This document shows, one piece after another, positions 9,631-19,400 of a stretch of 64,000 nucleotides of DNA (position 1 is the stretch's first letter; each line of letters begins with the position of its first letter). A model generated the notes under the pieces. The model saw only the letters and a program-made list of their open reading frames with translations. It did not search any database and was not told the origin of the DNA. Source of the DNA: CATQHS01 sp965203375 (GTDB lineage Bacteria; Actinomycetota; Acidimicrobiia; Acidimicrobiales; Aldehydirespiratoraceae); contig OZ241886.1 in assembly GCA_965203375.1 (NCBI GenBank), positions 3,534,001 to 3,598,000 of the forward strand, written 5' to 3'. Position numbers and translations under genes: made by a program.

Positions 9631-12600
9631 GTGGCAAGGCCGACAGGCGGCCGGGCGGCGGCCCAGCACGAGGACTGGCTCAACCTCACCGCCCCCGAGC
9701 CGCCGTGGTTCACGCTGCCCGTGGTCAAGCGGGCCTTCCCGCAGGGGCTGGAGGTGACCTCGGAGGAAGAGCGCGCCGAGCACAAGATCCGATGGTCTGA
9801 GGCTCAAGGGGCCGCCGACCGCACCGATTACGTGGACTGGCTGCTGCGCGACGCCCTCGGCTGGGACCGCGACTACATCACCGGCGCCGAGCAGCCGGAC
9901 GACTTGGCCTCCGGGGTGGCCAGCCACGACGCAACGGTCACGCCCAGCGGCGCCTACCTCCCCGCGGCCCCGACGCCGGTCGGCTTCGACTTCGAACCCG
10001 ACGGCGAAGACCCGTCACCGCCGGAACCCCGAGCGCTGGTGTTCGTGCTGTCGGCGGGAACGTCGCCGTTCGCCAGCCCCCAGGGCGACAACTGGTCGGC
10101 CACCCACGTTCAGCGAGCGGCGCTGGCCTGCCGCCATCTCAAGGTTCCGCTCGCCTTGGTGACCGACGGCGACTATCTGACCCTGGTCCACGCCCGGCCC
10201 GACATCCCTACCGGCTGGGGGACCTGGAGAGCCTCGGAGTTCGCCTCCGAGCCCGTCCTGCTCAGCTCGTTCATCTCGATGCTCGGCGCCCGGCGCTTCA
10301 CCGGAGCCACCCCCGGCGACACCCCCCAGGCCCTGCTGGCCGAGTCGGTGGACTCCCAGGCCGACGTAACCGACCAGCTCGGAACCCAGGTTCGCCAGGC
10401 GGTGGAGCTGCTGGTGAACGCCATATCCCGAGCCAACCTCGAGCGCAGCGGCGCCCTGCTCGAAGGCGTCGGCCCCCATGAGGTGTACGAGGCCGCGGTC
10501 ACGGTGATGATGCGGCTGGTCTTCCTGCTGAGGGCCGAGGAATCCGATCTGCTGCCGGTGGACGACTCCGACTACCAGAGGCTCTACGCCGTGCGGATGC
10601 TGCGCGAGGACCTAGAGCGGGAGCGGCAGGAAACCCCCGAAGCCCTGGAGACGAGATCGACCGCCTGGCACCGCCTGCTGGCCACCGCCCGGGCCCTGCA
10701 TTCGGGGGTGCAGCACCATCGCGGCACCCACCGTTTCAAGATGCCCGCCTACGGCGGCGCCCTCTTCGACCCCGACCGGTTCCCGTTCCTGGAGGGCCGG
10801 GCCCGGGGCTCGAACTGGCGCAGCGACGCCGGAACTCCGATCCAGGTCACCGACCTCGACGTTCTGGCCACACTCGACGCCCTGCTGACGCTGCGGTTCC
10901 GTTCGGCGTCGGGGGTCACCGACACCCGCCGCCTCTCCTATCGGCAGGTCGAAGTGGAGCAGATCGGCCACATCTACGAGCGGCTGCTCGACCACGACGC
11001 GGTGACGGCTGACCAGGTGGTGCTCGGCTGCAAGGGCAAGACCGGCGACGAGCCGGAGATAGCGCTGAGCGAATTGGAGGCCAGGCAGATCGACGGCGAC
11101 GAGGCGCTTCTCGGCTTCCTCACCGACAAGAAGGGAGTCGGATACGTCGGCACGAGGAACCAGGTGAGGAGGTGGCTGGCCGAGCCCGTCGACCGCGACA
11201 CCCGGGCCGGTCTGTTGATCGCCTGCCAGAGCGACGAGACGCTGGTGCGCAGGATCGAGCCCTTCGCCAACCTGCTGCGGGTCGATCTGCGGGATCGCCC
11301 CATCGTGTTCCTCAACGGTGCCGTGTACGTGACCGAGACCGGCAAGAACCGGGACTCGGGCACCGCCTACACCACCCGGGGCCTAGCCGAGGAGCTGGTG
11401 GAGCACGCTCTGGCCCCGCTGTGCTACCACCCCGGCCCGGCCCAAACCGCCGATACCAGCCAGTGGAGGATTCGCCCGTCATCGGAGATCCTCGACCTGA
11501 AGGTGTGCGATCCGGCCGTGGGCTCCGGGGCCATCCTGGTGGCGGCCTGCCGCTACCTCGGTGAGCGCCTCGTCGAGGCTTGGAGGGCAGAGGGCGATCC
11601 CCGAACCGACGAGCTGGCCACCGCGGCCGACGACCCGACCCGGCTCGAAGTGGTGGTGGAGGCCCGCCGGCTGGTGGCCGAGCGCTGCTGCTACGGAGTG
11701 GACCGCAATCCGATGGCGGTGGAGATGGCCAAGCTGTCGATGTGGCTCACCACCGTGGCCAAAGACCAGCCCTTCAGCTTCCTCGACCACGCCATCAAGT
11801 GCGGAGACTCCCTCCTGGGCATCTGGAACTTCGACCAACTCCGCCACCTCCACTTCGACCCCGTTGCGGCAGGGGATCGAAACCTCAGCTTCGCCGGTTT
11901 CACCGACGGCCGCCACGCCATCATTCGCCTCCAAGAACTGCTCGACGAGGCGTTGGCCCTGCGCACTCAAGTGCAGCAGTCGCCGTCCCACTCGCTGACC
12001 GACATCGACCGCAAAGCCGAACTGAACCGCAACAGCGAACACAAGCTCGCCGTGCTCGGAGCCATCGCCGACCTGCTCTCAGGGGCCGCCCTCGCTGCTG
12101 CCGAAGAAGCGACCCCCATCCGGCGGCTCACTGAGATATCGGATACCGACCTCGACATCATCGGCGAACTTCTAACCGCGCTCAACACCGCCGACGAAGC
12201 CAACGTGTTGGAGCGAGTGCATCAACGGGCTCAGCAACGCCTCGACAGAGCCAAGCCTGTTGCGGCACCCTCGCGCCGACCTCTGCACTATCCGATCGCG
12301 TTCCCCGAGGTGTTCGCTCGGCCGATCGGCAAGGAGCGTTTCGATGCTATGGTCGGCAATCCCCCCTTTATCGGCGGCCAGAAAATCACCGGAACGGCGG
12401 GCACCAACTACCGCAGCCACCTCGTCACCTGGATTGCCGATGGTAAGAAGGGCTCCGCGGATCTCGTTGCTTACTTTTTTCTGAGCGCAGCCAGACTCGC
12501 CAGATCGTTCGGCTACCTAGCAACTAACACCATAGCGCAGGGCGATACCAGTGAAGTCGGATTGAGTCAACTTGTTGATAACAATTGGAGCATTTACCGA

Positions 12601-12945
12601 GCCGTATCATCCGTTCGCTGGCCGGGACAGACCTCACTTGAAATTGCTAAATGCTGGATCAGCTACGGAGCATGGCACGGCTATCACATTCTTGATGGGC
12701 GGATCGTAGATGGGATCGATGAAATGCTATATCCGGTCAGCAGATCCAGGTGGCGTAAGCAATCGCTTATCACATATGCGGACAAATCTTTTGTGGGAAG
12801 TTACGTTTTGGGTATGGGGTTCATAATGGCACCTGAAGAGGCACAGGCGCTTATACATAAGGACACTCGTAACGCCGAAGTTCTATTCCCTTACTTGGTT
12901 GGAGAGGACCTTAACCAGTCGCCAATACAACAAGCTTCTCGTTAG
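9631..12945 (+). CDS. drmMI: DISARM adenine DNA methyltransferase DrmMI, N-terminal part (cut by in-frame TAG)
   Basis: 1104 codons from GTG 9631 to TAG 12943-12945. The protein is a type IIG/PglX-like amino-methyltransferase with an SAM-binding motif CDPAVGSGAI near 625 and the catalytic NPPF near 909. The N-terminal half is helical and matches class-1 DISARM DrmMI. The reading frame continues in the same phase beyond the TAG to 13800 with family-like sequence (SR-stop-IINFFDW, where relatives have an aromatic residue). The TAG is therefore best read as a nonsense change of TGG or TAY. As it stands the product lacks the end of its target-recognition region. The GTG start follows the drmD stop directly. 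From about 12440 the coding sequence turns AT-rich: 26 of 60 G/C at 12541-12600 against 40 of 60 at 11041-11100. Confidence 0.85.
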   Translation: MARPTGGRAAAQHEDWLNLTAPEPPWFTLPVVKRAFPQGLEVTSEEERAEHKIRWSEAQGAADRTDYVDWLLRDALGWDRDYITGAEQPDDLASGVASHDATVTPSGAYLPAAPTPVGFDFEPDGEDPSPPEPRALVFVLSAGTSPFASPQGDNWSATHVQRAALACRHLKVPLALVTDGDYLTLVHARPDIPTGWGTWRASEFASEPVLLSSFISMLGARRFTGATPGDTPQALLAESVDSQADVTDQLGTQVRQAVELLVNAISRANLERSGALLEGVGPHEVYEAAVTVMMRLVFLLRAEESDLLPVDDSDYQRLYAVRMLREDLERERQETPEALETRSTAWHRLLATARALHSGVQHHRGTHRFKMPAYGGALFDPDRFPFLEGRARGSNWRSDAGTPIQVTDLDVLATLDALLTLRFRSASGVTDTRRLSYRQVEVEQIGHIYERLLDHDAVTADQVVLGCKGKTGDEPEIALSELEARQIDGDEALLGFLTDKKGVGYVGTRNQVRRWLAEPVDRDTRAGLLIACQSDETLVRRIEPFANLLRVDLRDRPIVFLNGAVYVTETGKNRDSGTAYTTRGLAEELVEHALAPLCYHPGPAQTADTSQWRIRPSSEILDLKVCDPAVGSGAILVAACRYLGERLVEAWRAEGDPRTDELATAADDPTRLEVVVEARRLVAERCCYGVDRNPMAVEMAKLSMWLTTVAKDQPFSFLDHAIKCGDSLLGIWNFDQLRHLHFDPVAAGDRNLSFAGFTDGRHAIIRLQELLDEALALRTQVQQSPSHSLTDIDRKAELNRNSEHKLAVLGAIADLLSGAALAAAEEATPIRRLTEISDTDLDIIGELLTALNTADEANVLERVHQRAQQRLDRAKPVAAPSRRPLHYPIAFPEVFARPIGKERFDAMVGNPPFIGGQKITGTAGTNYRSHLVTWIADGKKGSADLVAYFFLSAARLARSFGYLATNTIAQGDTSEVGLSQLVDNNWSIYRAVSSVRWPGQTSLEIAKCWISYGAWHGYHILDGRIVDGIDEMLYPVSRSRWRKQSLITYADKSFVGSYVLGMGFIMAPEEAQALIHKDTRNAEVLFPYLVGEDLNQSPIQQASR

Positions 12946-13800
12946 ATCATTAATTTCTTCGACTGGTCCAAGGATCAAGCAGGCCAGTACTTGGACTGTT
13001 TCAATATCCTTAAAGAAAGGGTTAAGTCGCAACGATCCCAGAACCAAGTAAGAGAAAGACGTGACTATTGGTGGCGTTATGCTGGACGGTCCACAACGCT
13101 ATATGAAGCTATCGATAATTTTGACCGGGTGCTAACTATACCACAGGTAAGTAAGACGGTTATGCCAGTATTCGTCCCGACCCGACAAGTGTTATCTATA
13201 ACTATTATAGTCTTCGCTTACGACGACGATTTTCATCTTGGAGTCCTGTCCAGTGGCTTTCATTTTCGTTGGGTCGTCCGACACGCCTCTTCAATGAGAA
13301 CGGACACTCGTTATACACCATCGGATGTGTTTGAGACCTTTGTACAGCCCCCTTACTCGGACGCAGTGAACGACACCGCGCGGAACATGGACGGGTTTCG
13401 CCGCAATCTGATGATCAGCGAGCAGATAGGGCTCACGACCCTCTACAACCGCATCCACGATCCAACGAACCAAGATCAGCCCATCCGGCAGATGCGGGCA
13501 CTGCACCGAGACCTCGACCATGCCGTCCAAGAGACCTACGGCTGGAACGACCTCGACCTCAACCACGGCTTCCATAATGTCCGCGGTGCCGGAGTCCGCT
13601 ACACGTTCGTTCCCGAGACAGCCGACGAGATCCTCGACCGCCTGCTCGAACTCAACCGCGACCGCTACCAGGCCGAAGCAGCCGAGGGCCTGCACAGAAA
13701 CAGAGCCCCAGCCCCCCGCACCGAACTAGGCGGCCTGTTCGCCACCCCCGAAGAACCCCCCGAGGACACAACCACCCCCAACCCCGAAGAGTTAGCATAA
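12946..13800 (+). pseudogene. drmMI: DrmMI C-terminal part, downstream of the premature stop
   Basis: In-frame continuation of the adenine methyltransferase for 284 codons, from IINFFDW just after the TAG to the TAA at 13798-13800. The segment carries the rest of the target-recognition region (GVLSSGFHFRWV, with YTPSDVFETFVQPP) and the usual helical tail ending in a Pro/Glu-rich stretch. Up to about 13340 it is AT-rich; afterwards the composition returns to the genomic GC level within the same gene. Independent translation is possible from a TTG at 12991, which would give 269 residues, but I see no convincing ribosome-binding site. I treat it as the severed end of one gene rather than a separate subunit. 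Confidence 0.75.
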
Positions 13801-13921
13801 ACCTCCATCCTGAGTCGGACCTCTAACGCATTACAACCCAAGAGGTTGACTTGACGCGCAATCCCTGAGATCGCTCTTTCGGTACCTTCTAGAATTGCAC
13901 GGTCTGTGATGGGGCTACTCT

Positions 13922-14113
13922 TTATGATTCTGGGGCCGGTTCTTCTTCGGATTGGTCTACCTGTGAGGACGGGTTATGGACTTCCTGTCCGCCTCCTGGC
14001 GACAGTATATCGCTGACACGGATCTCGGAGGGTACAACCGCATCCGGTGACCGTGTGTATGCTCGCCCCTCCGTTGGGTGTGACACATACGATCCCCTTT
14101 TCTTTGCAGCCAT
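13922..14113 (-). CDS. Small hydrophilic protein downstream of a DUF6338-like gene
   Basis: A 63-residue protein starting MAAKKRGSYVSHP and ending in an acidic EEEPAPES tail. Its start is supported by a strong AAAGGAGG site with spacing 7, which lies right at the end of the upstream membrane-protein gene (18 nt gap). This suggests an operon of the two on the minus strand, antisense to the surrounding DISARM genes. No family is recognised. The strong Shine-Dalgarno and tight spacing argue that it is a real gene. The plus-strand gap 13801-13921 next to it holds nothing recognisable. Confidence 0.55.
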   Translation of the reverse strand: MAAKKRGSYVSHPTEGRAYTRSPDAVVPSEIRVSDILSPGGGQEVHNPSSQVDQSEEEPAPES

Positions 14114-14131
14114 CTACCGGCCTCCTTTCAG

Positions 14132-14863
14132 TTATTTTCGAGTAGATTTAGCAGATATTATGACAGATATGTAAGTAACATCTTCATACCTAACTAGTAT
14201 CCCGGTCTTCTGCGGTGTGAGCGGTTGGTCAGCTTCAAACAAATAGCCTAACTCAAAGTCAAGCTGACTAGGAGCAGAACCACTACGTTTTGACTTCATC
14301 CAATTATGGTATTCGTCTTCTGTTCCCTGAAAGAATGTAGGGTTCAAATAAATATCTAAGACGTGAGGGGTCACTGCCGCGTGCTCGGGGCATCCAATCA
14401 CTACATTATTGTTCTTAAGATGAATGACCAAAGTTATCGCCGATGTTTCAGTTTGTAATCTCATCGCATAGTCAAACCCTGTAGGAACAGTAGGGTAAGC
14501 TGACTCTGAGCGCTTGTTTTTTAGTCGACCGATTATTTCACCTGCTGTCCAAGGCAGCATAACTGAGACGATTAAACAGGGCCATATCCATGCAGGCAAT
14601 TGCTGAAATTCGCCATCTGAAGCTCTGAAGTAACGTGTATATAGCCAATAGAGCGGTCCAGCATAAAGGGATAAGCATACAGCACCAGCGAACGTCAGCC
14701 TCACAAGACGATCGCGCATATACTGTGTATAGCTGCGCACATGTCGCTCATATCCCCATACGAATCCAGCACCCGTAGAAACGAGGATTGTCAATAACCC
14801 GAATGTCCAGATCACGATTTGTAGCCTGTCCGACTGTTTGTCGAGACCGTCTGGCCGCTGCAT
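14132..14863 (-). CDS. Membrane protein, DUF6338-like
   Basis: A 243-residue protein with three hydrophobic segments: about residues 15-37, 52-75 and 90-112. A cytoplasmic-looking C-terminal domain follows, in which a short beta-rich stretch (ITLVIHLKNNNVVIGC) is followed by YEDVTYISVII. This layout, three transmembrane helices plus a small sheet domain with a VHLKDG-like motif, is what I recall of DUF6338 proteins, a family without known function often seen in variable regions. The gene is AT-rich, runs opposite to the DISARM genes and separates drmMI from drmA, so it was probably inserted. Family assignment is from memory of pattern, not a search. Confidence 0.55.
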   Translation of the reverse strand: MQRPDGLDKQSDRLQIVIWTFGLLTILVSTGAGFVWGYERHVRSYTQYMRDRLVRLTFAGAVCLSLYAGPLYWLYTRYFRASDGEFQQLPAWIWPCLIVSVMLPWTAGEIIGRLKNKRSESAYPTVPTGFDYAMRLQTETSAITLVIHLKNNNVVIGCPEHAAVTPHVLDIYLNPTFFQGTEDEYHNWMKSKRSGSAPSQLDFELGYLFEADQPLTPQKTGILVRYEDVTYISVIISAKSTRK

Positions 14864-15435
14864 CCGTTCAGACAGCCAGTGGCAGACGCAACGGCCAAAC
14901 GTTCCCTGGGCGTGATGTCGTCCATGTGCCCCTCAGGTGTGCCAGACCCCGGCGTTCAGCCCCTGACCGGCCGGGGCCGGGCAGGGGCAGGCACGCCAGA
15001 GAACAAGGGACCGCTGACGATACACAGATCGCCAGAGCCGTCAAGTCCGACACTCCGCCAGCCAGCCGCTGGTGCTCGCCAGCGTGAGTCCAGTGGAAGC
15101 AAAACTCCAGGTCAGCCCTATCGCGAGCACGCCACCGCAGCAGGCGCGGCGGCCGCTTCTCGGCTGGCGGTGCCATCGTCCGACAGCGGCCAGCCGACAC
15201 CACGACCATCAGTCAGCGCGGCCCGGCGCTGGCCCCTGGCCTGATCCTGCCACAAGCCGTCGTGCGGCTAAATGCGAAGAAATCGTTGACACAGCGAACG
15301 AGAGGAGCCATAATGTCGCTAGATATCCACTAGTCGCTAGATATCCACTAGTCGCTAGATATCCACTAACTGAGGTAGCAGACACTAGGACCAAGCGCAT
15401 AAACGATTAGCTCACAATCCGGGAAAGGGAGGCCG
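14864..15435 (+). other. Gap of about 570 nt without a recognisable gene; holds an 18-nt triple repeat
   Basis: GC-rich at 14870-15260 and AT-rich afterwards. Open frames exist on both strands in the GC-rich part, but none has a recognisable motif, a convincing start or codon-position bias I would trust. It may be decayed coding DNA. The right-hand end carries three exact 18-nt repeats (separate entry) and the leader of the 15436 gene. Confidence 0.5.
15315..15368 (+). repeat. Three perfect tandem copies of an 18-nt unit
   Basis: Unit GTCGCTAGATATCCACTA at 15315-15332, 15333-15350 and 15351-15368, all identical. The unit contains GATATC and CTAG palindromes and recurs at 18 nt, slightly under two helical turns. 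It lies 67 nt upstream of the ATG of the 15436 gene, so an operator for a repeat-binding regulator is possible; a replication-slippage product is the alternative. It is too short and too regular, without spacers, for CRISPR. Confidence 0.85.
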
Positions 15436-15921
15436 ATGACCTTACGCGAACACCTCTTCAGCGTCGAGAGCGTGGCCAGCCTAACCGATCTCGGTAGGCT
15501 CGCAGATCGGGCCACTCTGGCAGCGCATCGCGCAGAATCCGGGGCATTGGAAGATGACGACCGTGATGCGCTGCTGCAAGCACGCGAACCGTTAATCCAG
15601 TTGCGTGATTTTTCTGGGACAACTATACCGAGTCATGCTTCGCTGCAGAGCATGGCACCAATCATAGTGCTTGAAGAAACCTTCTATGCCGTGTCCAAGA
15701 TCGACGATCAACGCAACTTCAGAGCGCTGCTTGATTGGCTGATCGAATCCATCAAGGCAGTTGTGGATGTCTCGGCCACAGATGCTCAGATTCAAAGTGT
15801 CAAAAGATTCTTCGACGGTCTCGCCGAAGCAACGCTCAGCCGAACTACAGAACTGGCTCGTCGTAGGCCCGATCAGAGGCTGAGATGGATGAACCAACCC
15901 TTGATTTCATCCGAAACCTGA
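15436..15921 (+). CDS. Hypothetical protein, 161 aa, inside the defence island
   Basis: A 161-residue, largely helical, soluble protein (begins MTLREHLFSVESV and ends RRRPDQRLRWMNQ). The ATG at 15436 is preceded by AAGGGAGG at about 15424-15431, a strong ribosome-binding site. Base composition is intermediate, about 53-55% G+C by eye. No catalytic motif or known family is recognised, and there is no signal peptide or membrane segment. It stands between a membrane-protein cassette and an Abi gene fragment, so it belongs to the accessory segment inserted between drmMI and drmA. Its start lies behind the 18-nt repeat array, which could control it. Confidence 0.65.
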   Translation: MTLREHLFSVESVASLTDLGRLADRATLAAHRAESGALEDDDRDALLQAREPLIQLRDFSGTTIPSHASLQSMAPIIVLEETFYAVSKIDDQRNFRALLDWLIESIKAVVDVSATDAQIQSVKRFFDGLAEATLSRTTELARRRPDQRLRWMNQPLISSET

Positions 15922-15928
15922 TTAATAC

Positions 15929-16228
15929 TCATACCGCCTGCTCGAACTCAACCGCGACCGCTAACAGGCCGAAGTGTCCTAGGGCCTGCAAATGAAGTAG
16001 ATCTTTTGATGCCCACCAGTCCTCCCGACCGAATCGAACGCACAACTGTTCGTTGATTGCATTGCGCAGTGCCACTTCCAGGTCAGCGACGAGTGGAGCT
16101 ACCGCAGCGCTTAGCTCAACGTTCCAGCGGTACAGTGCCCAAGCGTGATCATCGTTGACCGCGGCCCTGCGGTAAGTGGACATCCGAGGGGCAGAAATCG
16201 CACGTTCCAGGTTCTGGTTGAAACCCAT
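15929..16228 (-). pseudogene. Truncated Abi-like (abortive infection family) protein
   Basis: A frame of 99 codons. The first about 75 residues resemble the start of Abi-family proteins: ISAPRMSTYRRAA, ALYRWNVELSAAV, LEVALRNAINEQL, then FGREDWW. Full-length members are about 200 residues or longer. The remaining residues (LGHFGLLAVAVEFEQAV) are the antisense reading of a fragment copied from the end of drmMI (15933-15990). The gene is therefore cut at a recombination junction near 15991 and has acquired a meaningless tail. Probably non-functional. Confidence 0.6.
15933..15990 (+). repeat. Decayed partial copy of the drmMI 3' region
   Basis: Positions 15933-15990 match 13637-13694 of drmMI at 53 of 58 positions by direct comparison, in the same orientation. 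The copy includes in-frame stops (TAA and TAG), so it is a relic. The two copies bracket the accessory segment holding the DUF6338-like pair and the 161-aa gene. This points to insertion or recombination at the drmMI end, or a remnant of a second related methylase. Confidence 0.8.
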
Positions 16229-16446
16229 AGTCGGTCAATGGTACAATCGGCAGCAATTCCCCGGGTCCGCCAATGCCTTCGTGGCATGCGCTCGGGGTCT
16301 TGCTTTCCAGAACTCTCTGTCGAGCCGCTGACCAGGGGTTTTACCGTAGCGCGCCGACCAGCCCGAACGGGCCCAAGCTGGCCGATGCGCATCGCAAACC
16401 GCGCCAGTTCCAGCCCGGGATTCGACCCAGACGGAGAGCAGGGCCC

Positions 16447-19400
16447 GTGACCGACCGCGACGGCTCGCCCGGCACCGGCTCGATTCTTCCTGATTGGGCT
16501 GCCAACCCCCGCCGGACTCGGGGGGAACTCATCCGGCGGATCGAGAGCGATCTGCTCGGACCGCTCGACGGCGAGCACGAGGTGATCTGCGGCTATCGGA
16601 AGCCCGACGGGACTTGGTCGCCGCCTGGGCGGGTGCGGGACCGCTACCTGGTGGGGATGCTGGCCCCGGCGGGCACCACCGCCAACAACGACCCGGAGCG
16701 AAACGACGACATCGGCCGAGAGGACGGCCACCCCGATCCCGGGCTCCAGGACGGCCGCACCGCCCAACCGATGCTGTGGCCGTCGTCGATCGGGCTCACC
16801 ACGGTGGTGGAGCCCGACGCAACCGAATTGGCGGCCCGCTGCCGGTGGGGGCGCTACGACCGCCGGTTCGAGGATCACCCCGACGGGTCGCGGGCCGCGG
16901 TGTGGCAGCGCTGCCCCCAGGACTACTCCATCCCCGTCAAGGTCAGCGAGGGGCTGATCAAGCCCGTCGACGTCAACGGCGAGGGGGTGATGCTGCGGGG
17001 CCGGGCCAGGAAAGAGTCCGGCGGCTGGCTGGTCACGGTGTTCCTGTCCAACGAGCAGGAGCAGGTCGAGCGCAACAAGGACTCACGCTGGCTGTTCCAA
17101 GTTCGGCTCGACCTGGCCTCATCCGACGGCCGGGCCGTATTCCTCGGCCGGGAGGCGATTCTGAGCTCGGCCGCCAACATGCCCGAGGCCGAGCGGGCCG
17201 AATGGTCGATCCTCGACATGCAGTACCGGGATCGGGTCGAGCTGGCCGTGGGCCACGGAGTCGGCGTCGAATGGGACGAGGCCGACCCCGGCGGCGGGCG
17301 GGCCGGGGGCCGACGGGCCGCCCGGGTCGGCACCGCGGTGCTGCCCCGCCACGAGGTGTGGGGCACTGTCGCCCCCGAGCCCGAGACGGTTCCCCAGCTC
17401 GCCGGTCTGGTCACCGACATGAAGACCCTGGCCGAGCTGGAGCCCGACCGGCTCAAGCAGGCTCTGCAGCCGCTGGCCGACGGCTACCGGGACTGGCTCG
17501 ACGCCGAGGCCGGGCGCGTCGCCGACCCCGGGGCCGGTCTCGAAGGCCACGAGGACGCGGCGCAGGCCGCGCTCGACGAAGCCCGCCGGGTGGCCGACGC
17601 CGTGCGCGGCGGCATCGAACTGGTGTGCGCAGACGCCGACGCGCTCGACGCCTTCCGGTTCGCCAACCAGGCCATGTGGAAGCAGCGCGTCCACACCGTC
17701 GCCATCGGCAGGCGCCGGTCCGACCCCGGCCTGTCGCTGTCGGAGGCCGTCGCCGCCGCCGACATCGCCGAGAACCGCTCGTGGCGGCCGTTCCAGCTCG
17801 CCTTCGTCCTGTTGTGCCTGCCGTCGCTGACCGACCCCGGCCACCCCGACCGGCGGCCCGGCACCGCTAGGGCCGACCTGTTGTTCTTCCCCACCGGGGG
17901 CGGCAAGACCGAGGCCTACCTGGGCCTGGTGGCCTACACCATGGCCATGCGCCGCCTGCAGGGCGCGGTGGGCCACGGGGCCGACGCGGTGGACGGCCGA
18001 GACGGCGTGGCCGTGCTGATGCGCTACACCCTGCGACTGCTGACCGCCCAGCAGTTCCAGCGGGCGGCCACGCTGATGTGCGCGGCCGAGCTGCTGCGCC
18101 GGCGCCGGGCCGAGGGCGACCGCCGCTACGAGGGCACGCCCTTCCGGCTGGGGATGTGGGTCGGCGGGGCGGTCACCCCCAACCAGGACAAGGACGCCGA
18201 GGACTGGGTGCAGAGCCAGCGCCTCGGCGGCTACGGCAGCAAGGCCTCGTCCTCGCCCCTCCAGTTGAGCGACTGCCCGTGGTGCGGGCGGCCCATCGAC
18301 CCTCGCAACGACTGCCAGTACGACGCGGCCGCCGCCCGGTTCCTGGTGTTCTGCGGCGAGCCCCGGGAGTGCCCGTTCACGCCGGCCGGCGCCCCCGGCG
18401 AGGGGCTGCCCGTCGTCACCGTCGACTCGCAGATCTACCGGCTGCTCCCGGCCCTGGTGATCGCCACCATCGACAAGTTCGCCCAGTTGCCGTGGAACGG
18501 CGCGCTGTCCAACCTGTTCGGCCGGGTCCAGCGCCGCTGCGAGCGCCACGGCTACCGCAACCCCGACCTCGACCGCTCCCACCGCCAGCACTGGAGCGAG
18601 CGCGACTCCCACACCGCCGCCCAGGGCCTCCCGGCGGCCCGAACCGTGAGCGTCACCCGGCTGCGGCCCCCCGACCTCATCCTCCAAGACGAGATGCACC
18701 TGGTGACCGGGCCGCTCGGCACCATGGCCGGGCTCTATGAGACGGCCATCGACCGCCTCGCCACCTGGAATCACCGGGGGGCGCCGGTGAGGCCCAAGGT
18801 GGTGGCCTCCACCGCCACCATCCGGCGGGCCCGCCAGCAGACCTGGTCGGTCTTCTGGAGAGGCCTGCGGGTGTTCCCGCCGCCGGTGCTCGACGTCCAC
18901 CGCTCCTTCTTCGCCGAGCAGACCGCGCCCAGCGACGAGTCGCCGGGGCGGATGCACATCGGGGTCTGCGGCCACGGCGAGCGCCTCAAGCAGGTGGAGC
19001 TGCGGGTCTTCGCCACGCTGATGGCCGCGGCGCAGGCCATGCACGACGAGCTCGAAGGTGAAGCCGGCCGGGTCGATCCGTGGATGACCGCGGTGGGCTA
19101 CTTCAACGCCGTCCGGGAGCTGGCCGGCATGAGGCGCATGGCCGAGGACGAGCTGCGCACCAAGCTCCGGCGGACCCGGTTCACCGAGGGCCTGGCCAAC
19201 CGCCTGTCGGTCGATCTCGAAGAGCTCACCTCGCGGATCTCGGCCGACGACATCAAGAGAATCCTGCGCCGCCTCTTCACAACCCACGACCCGGCCCGGC
19301 CCAAGGAGTCCCGGGACCGCCCGGTGGACCTGCTGTTGGCCACCAACATGATCTCGGTGGGCGTCGACGTGCCCCGGCTGGGGGCGATGGTGGTGGTCGG

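Noticed and set aside
12943..12945. TAG as a recoded sense codon (for example pyrrolysine)
   Set aside because: No other gene in the window has an internal TAG, TAG is used as a normal stop (drmD ends with TAG), and no recoding machinery is seen.
14868..15244. Overlapping small ORFs on both strands in the gap before the 15436 gene
   Set aside because: No ribosome-binding site, motif or consistent codon bias.
15436..15921. Candidate drmC (phospholipase D) in the DISARM locus
   Set aside because: No HxKxxxxD motif and too short; it is an unrelated helical protein.
16273..16446. N-terminal extension of DrmA from ATG 16273
   Set aside because: The added 58 residues lack family similarity and cross AT-rich non-coding-like sequence; GTG 16447 fits the family start better.
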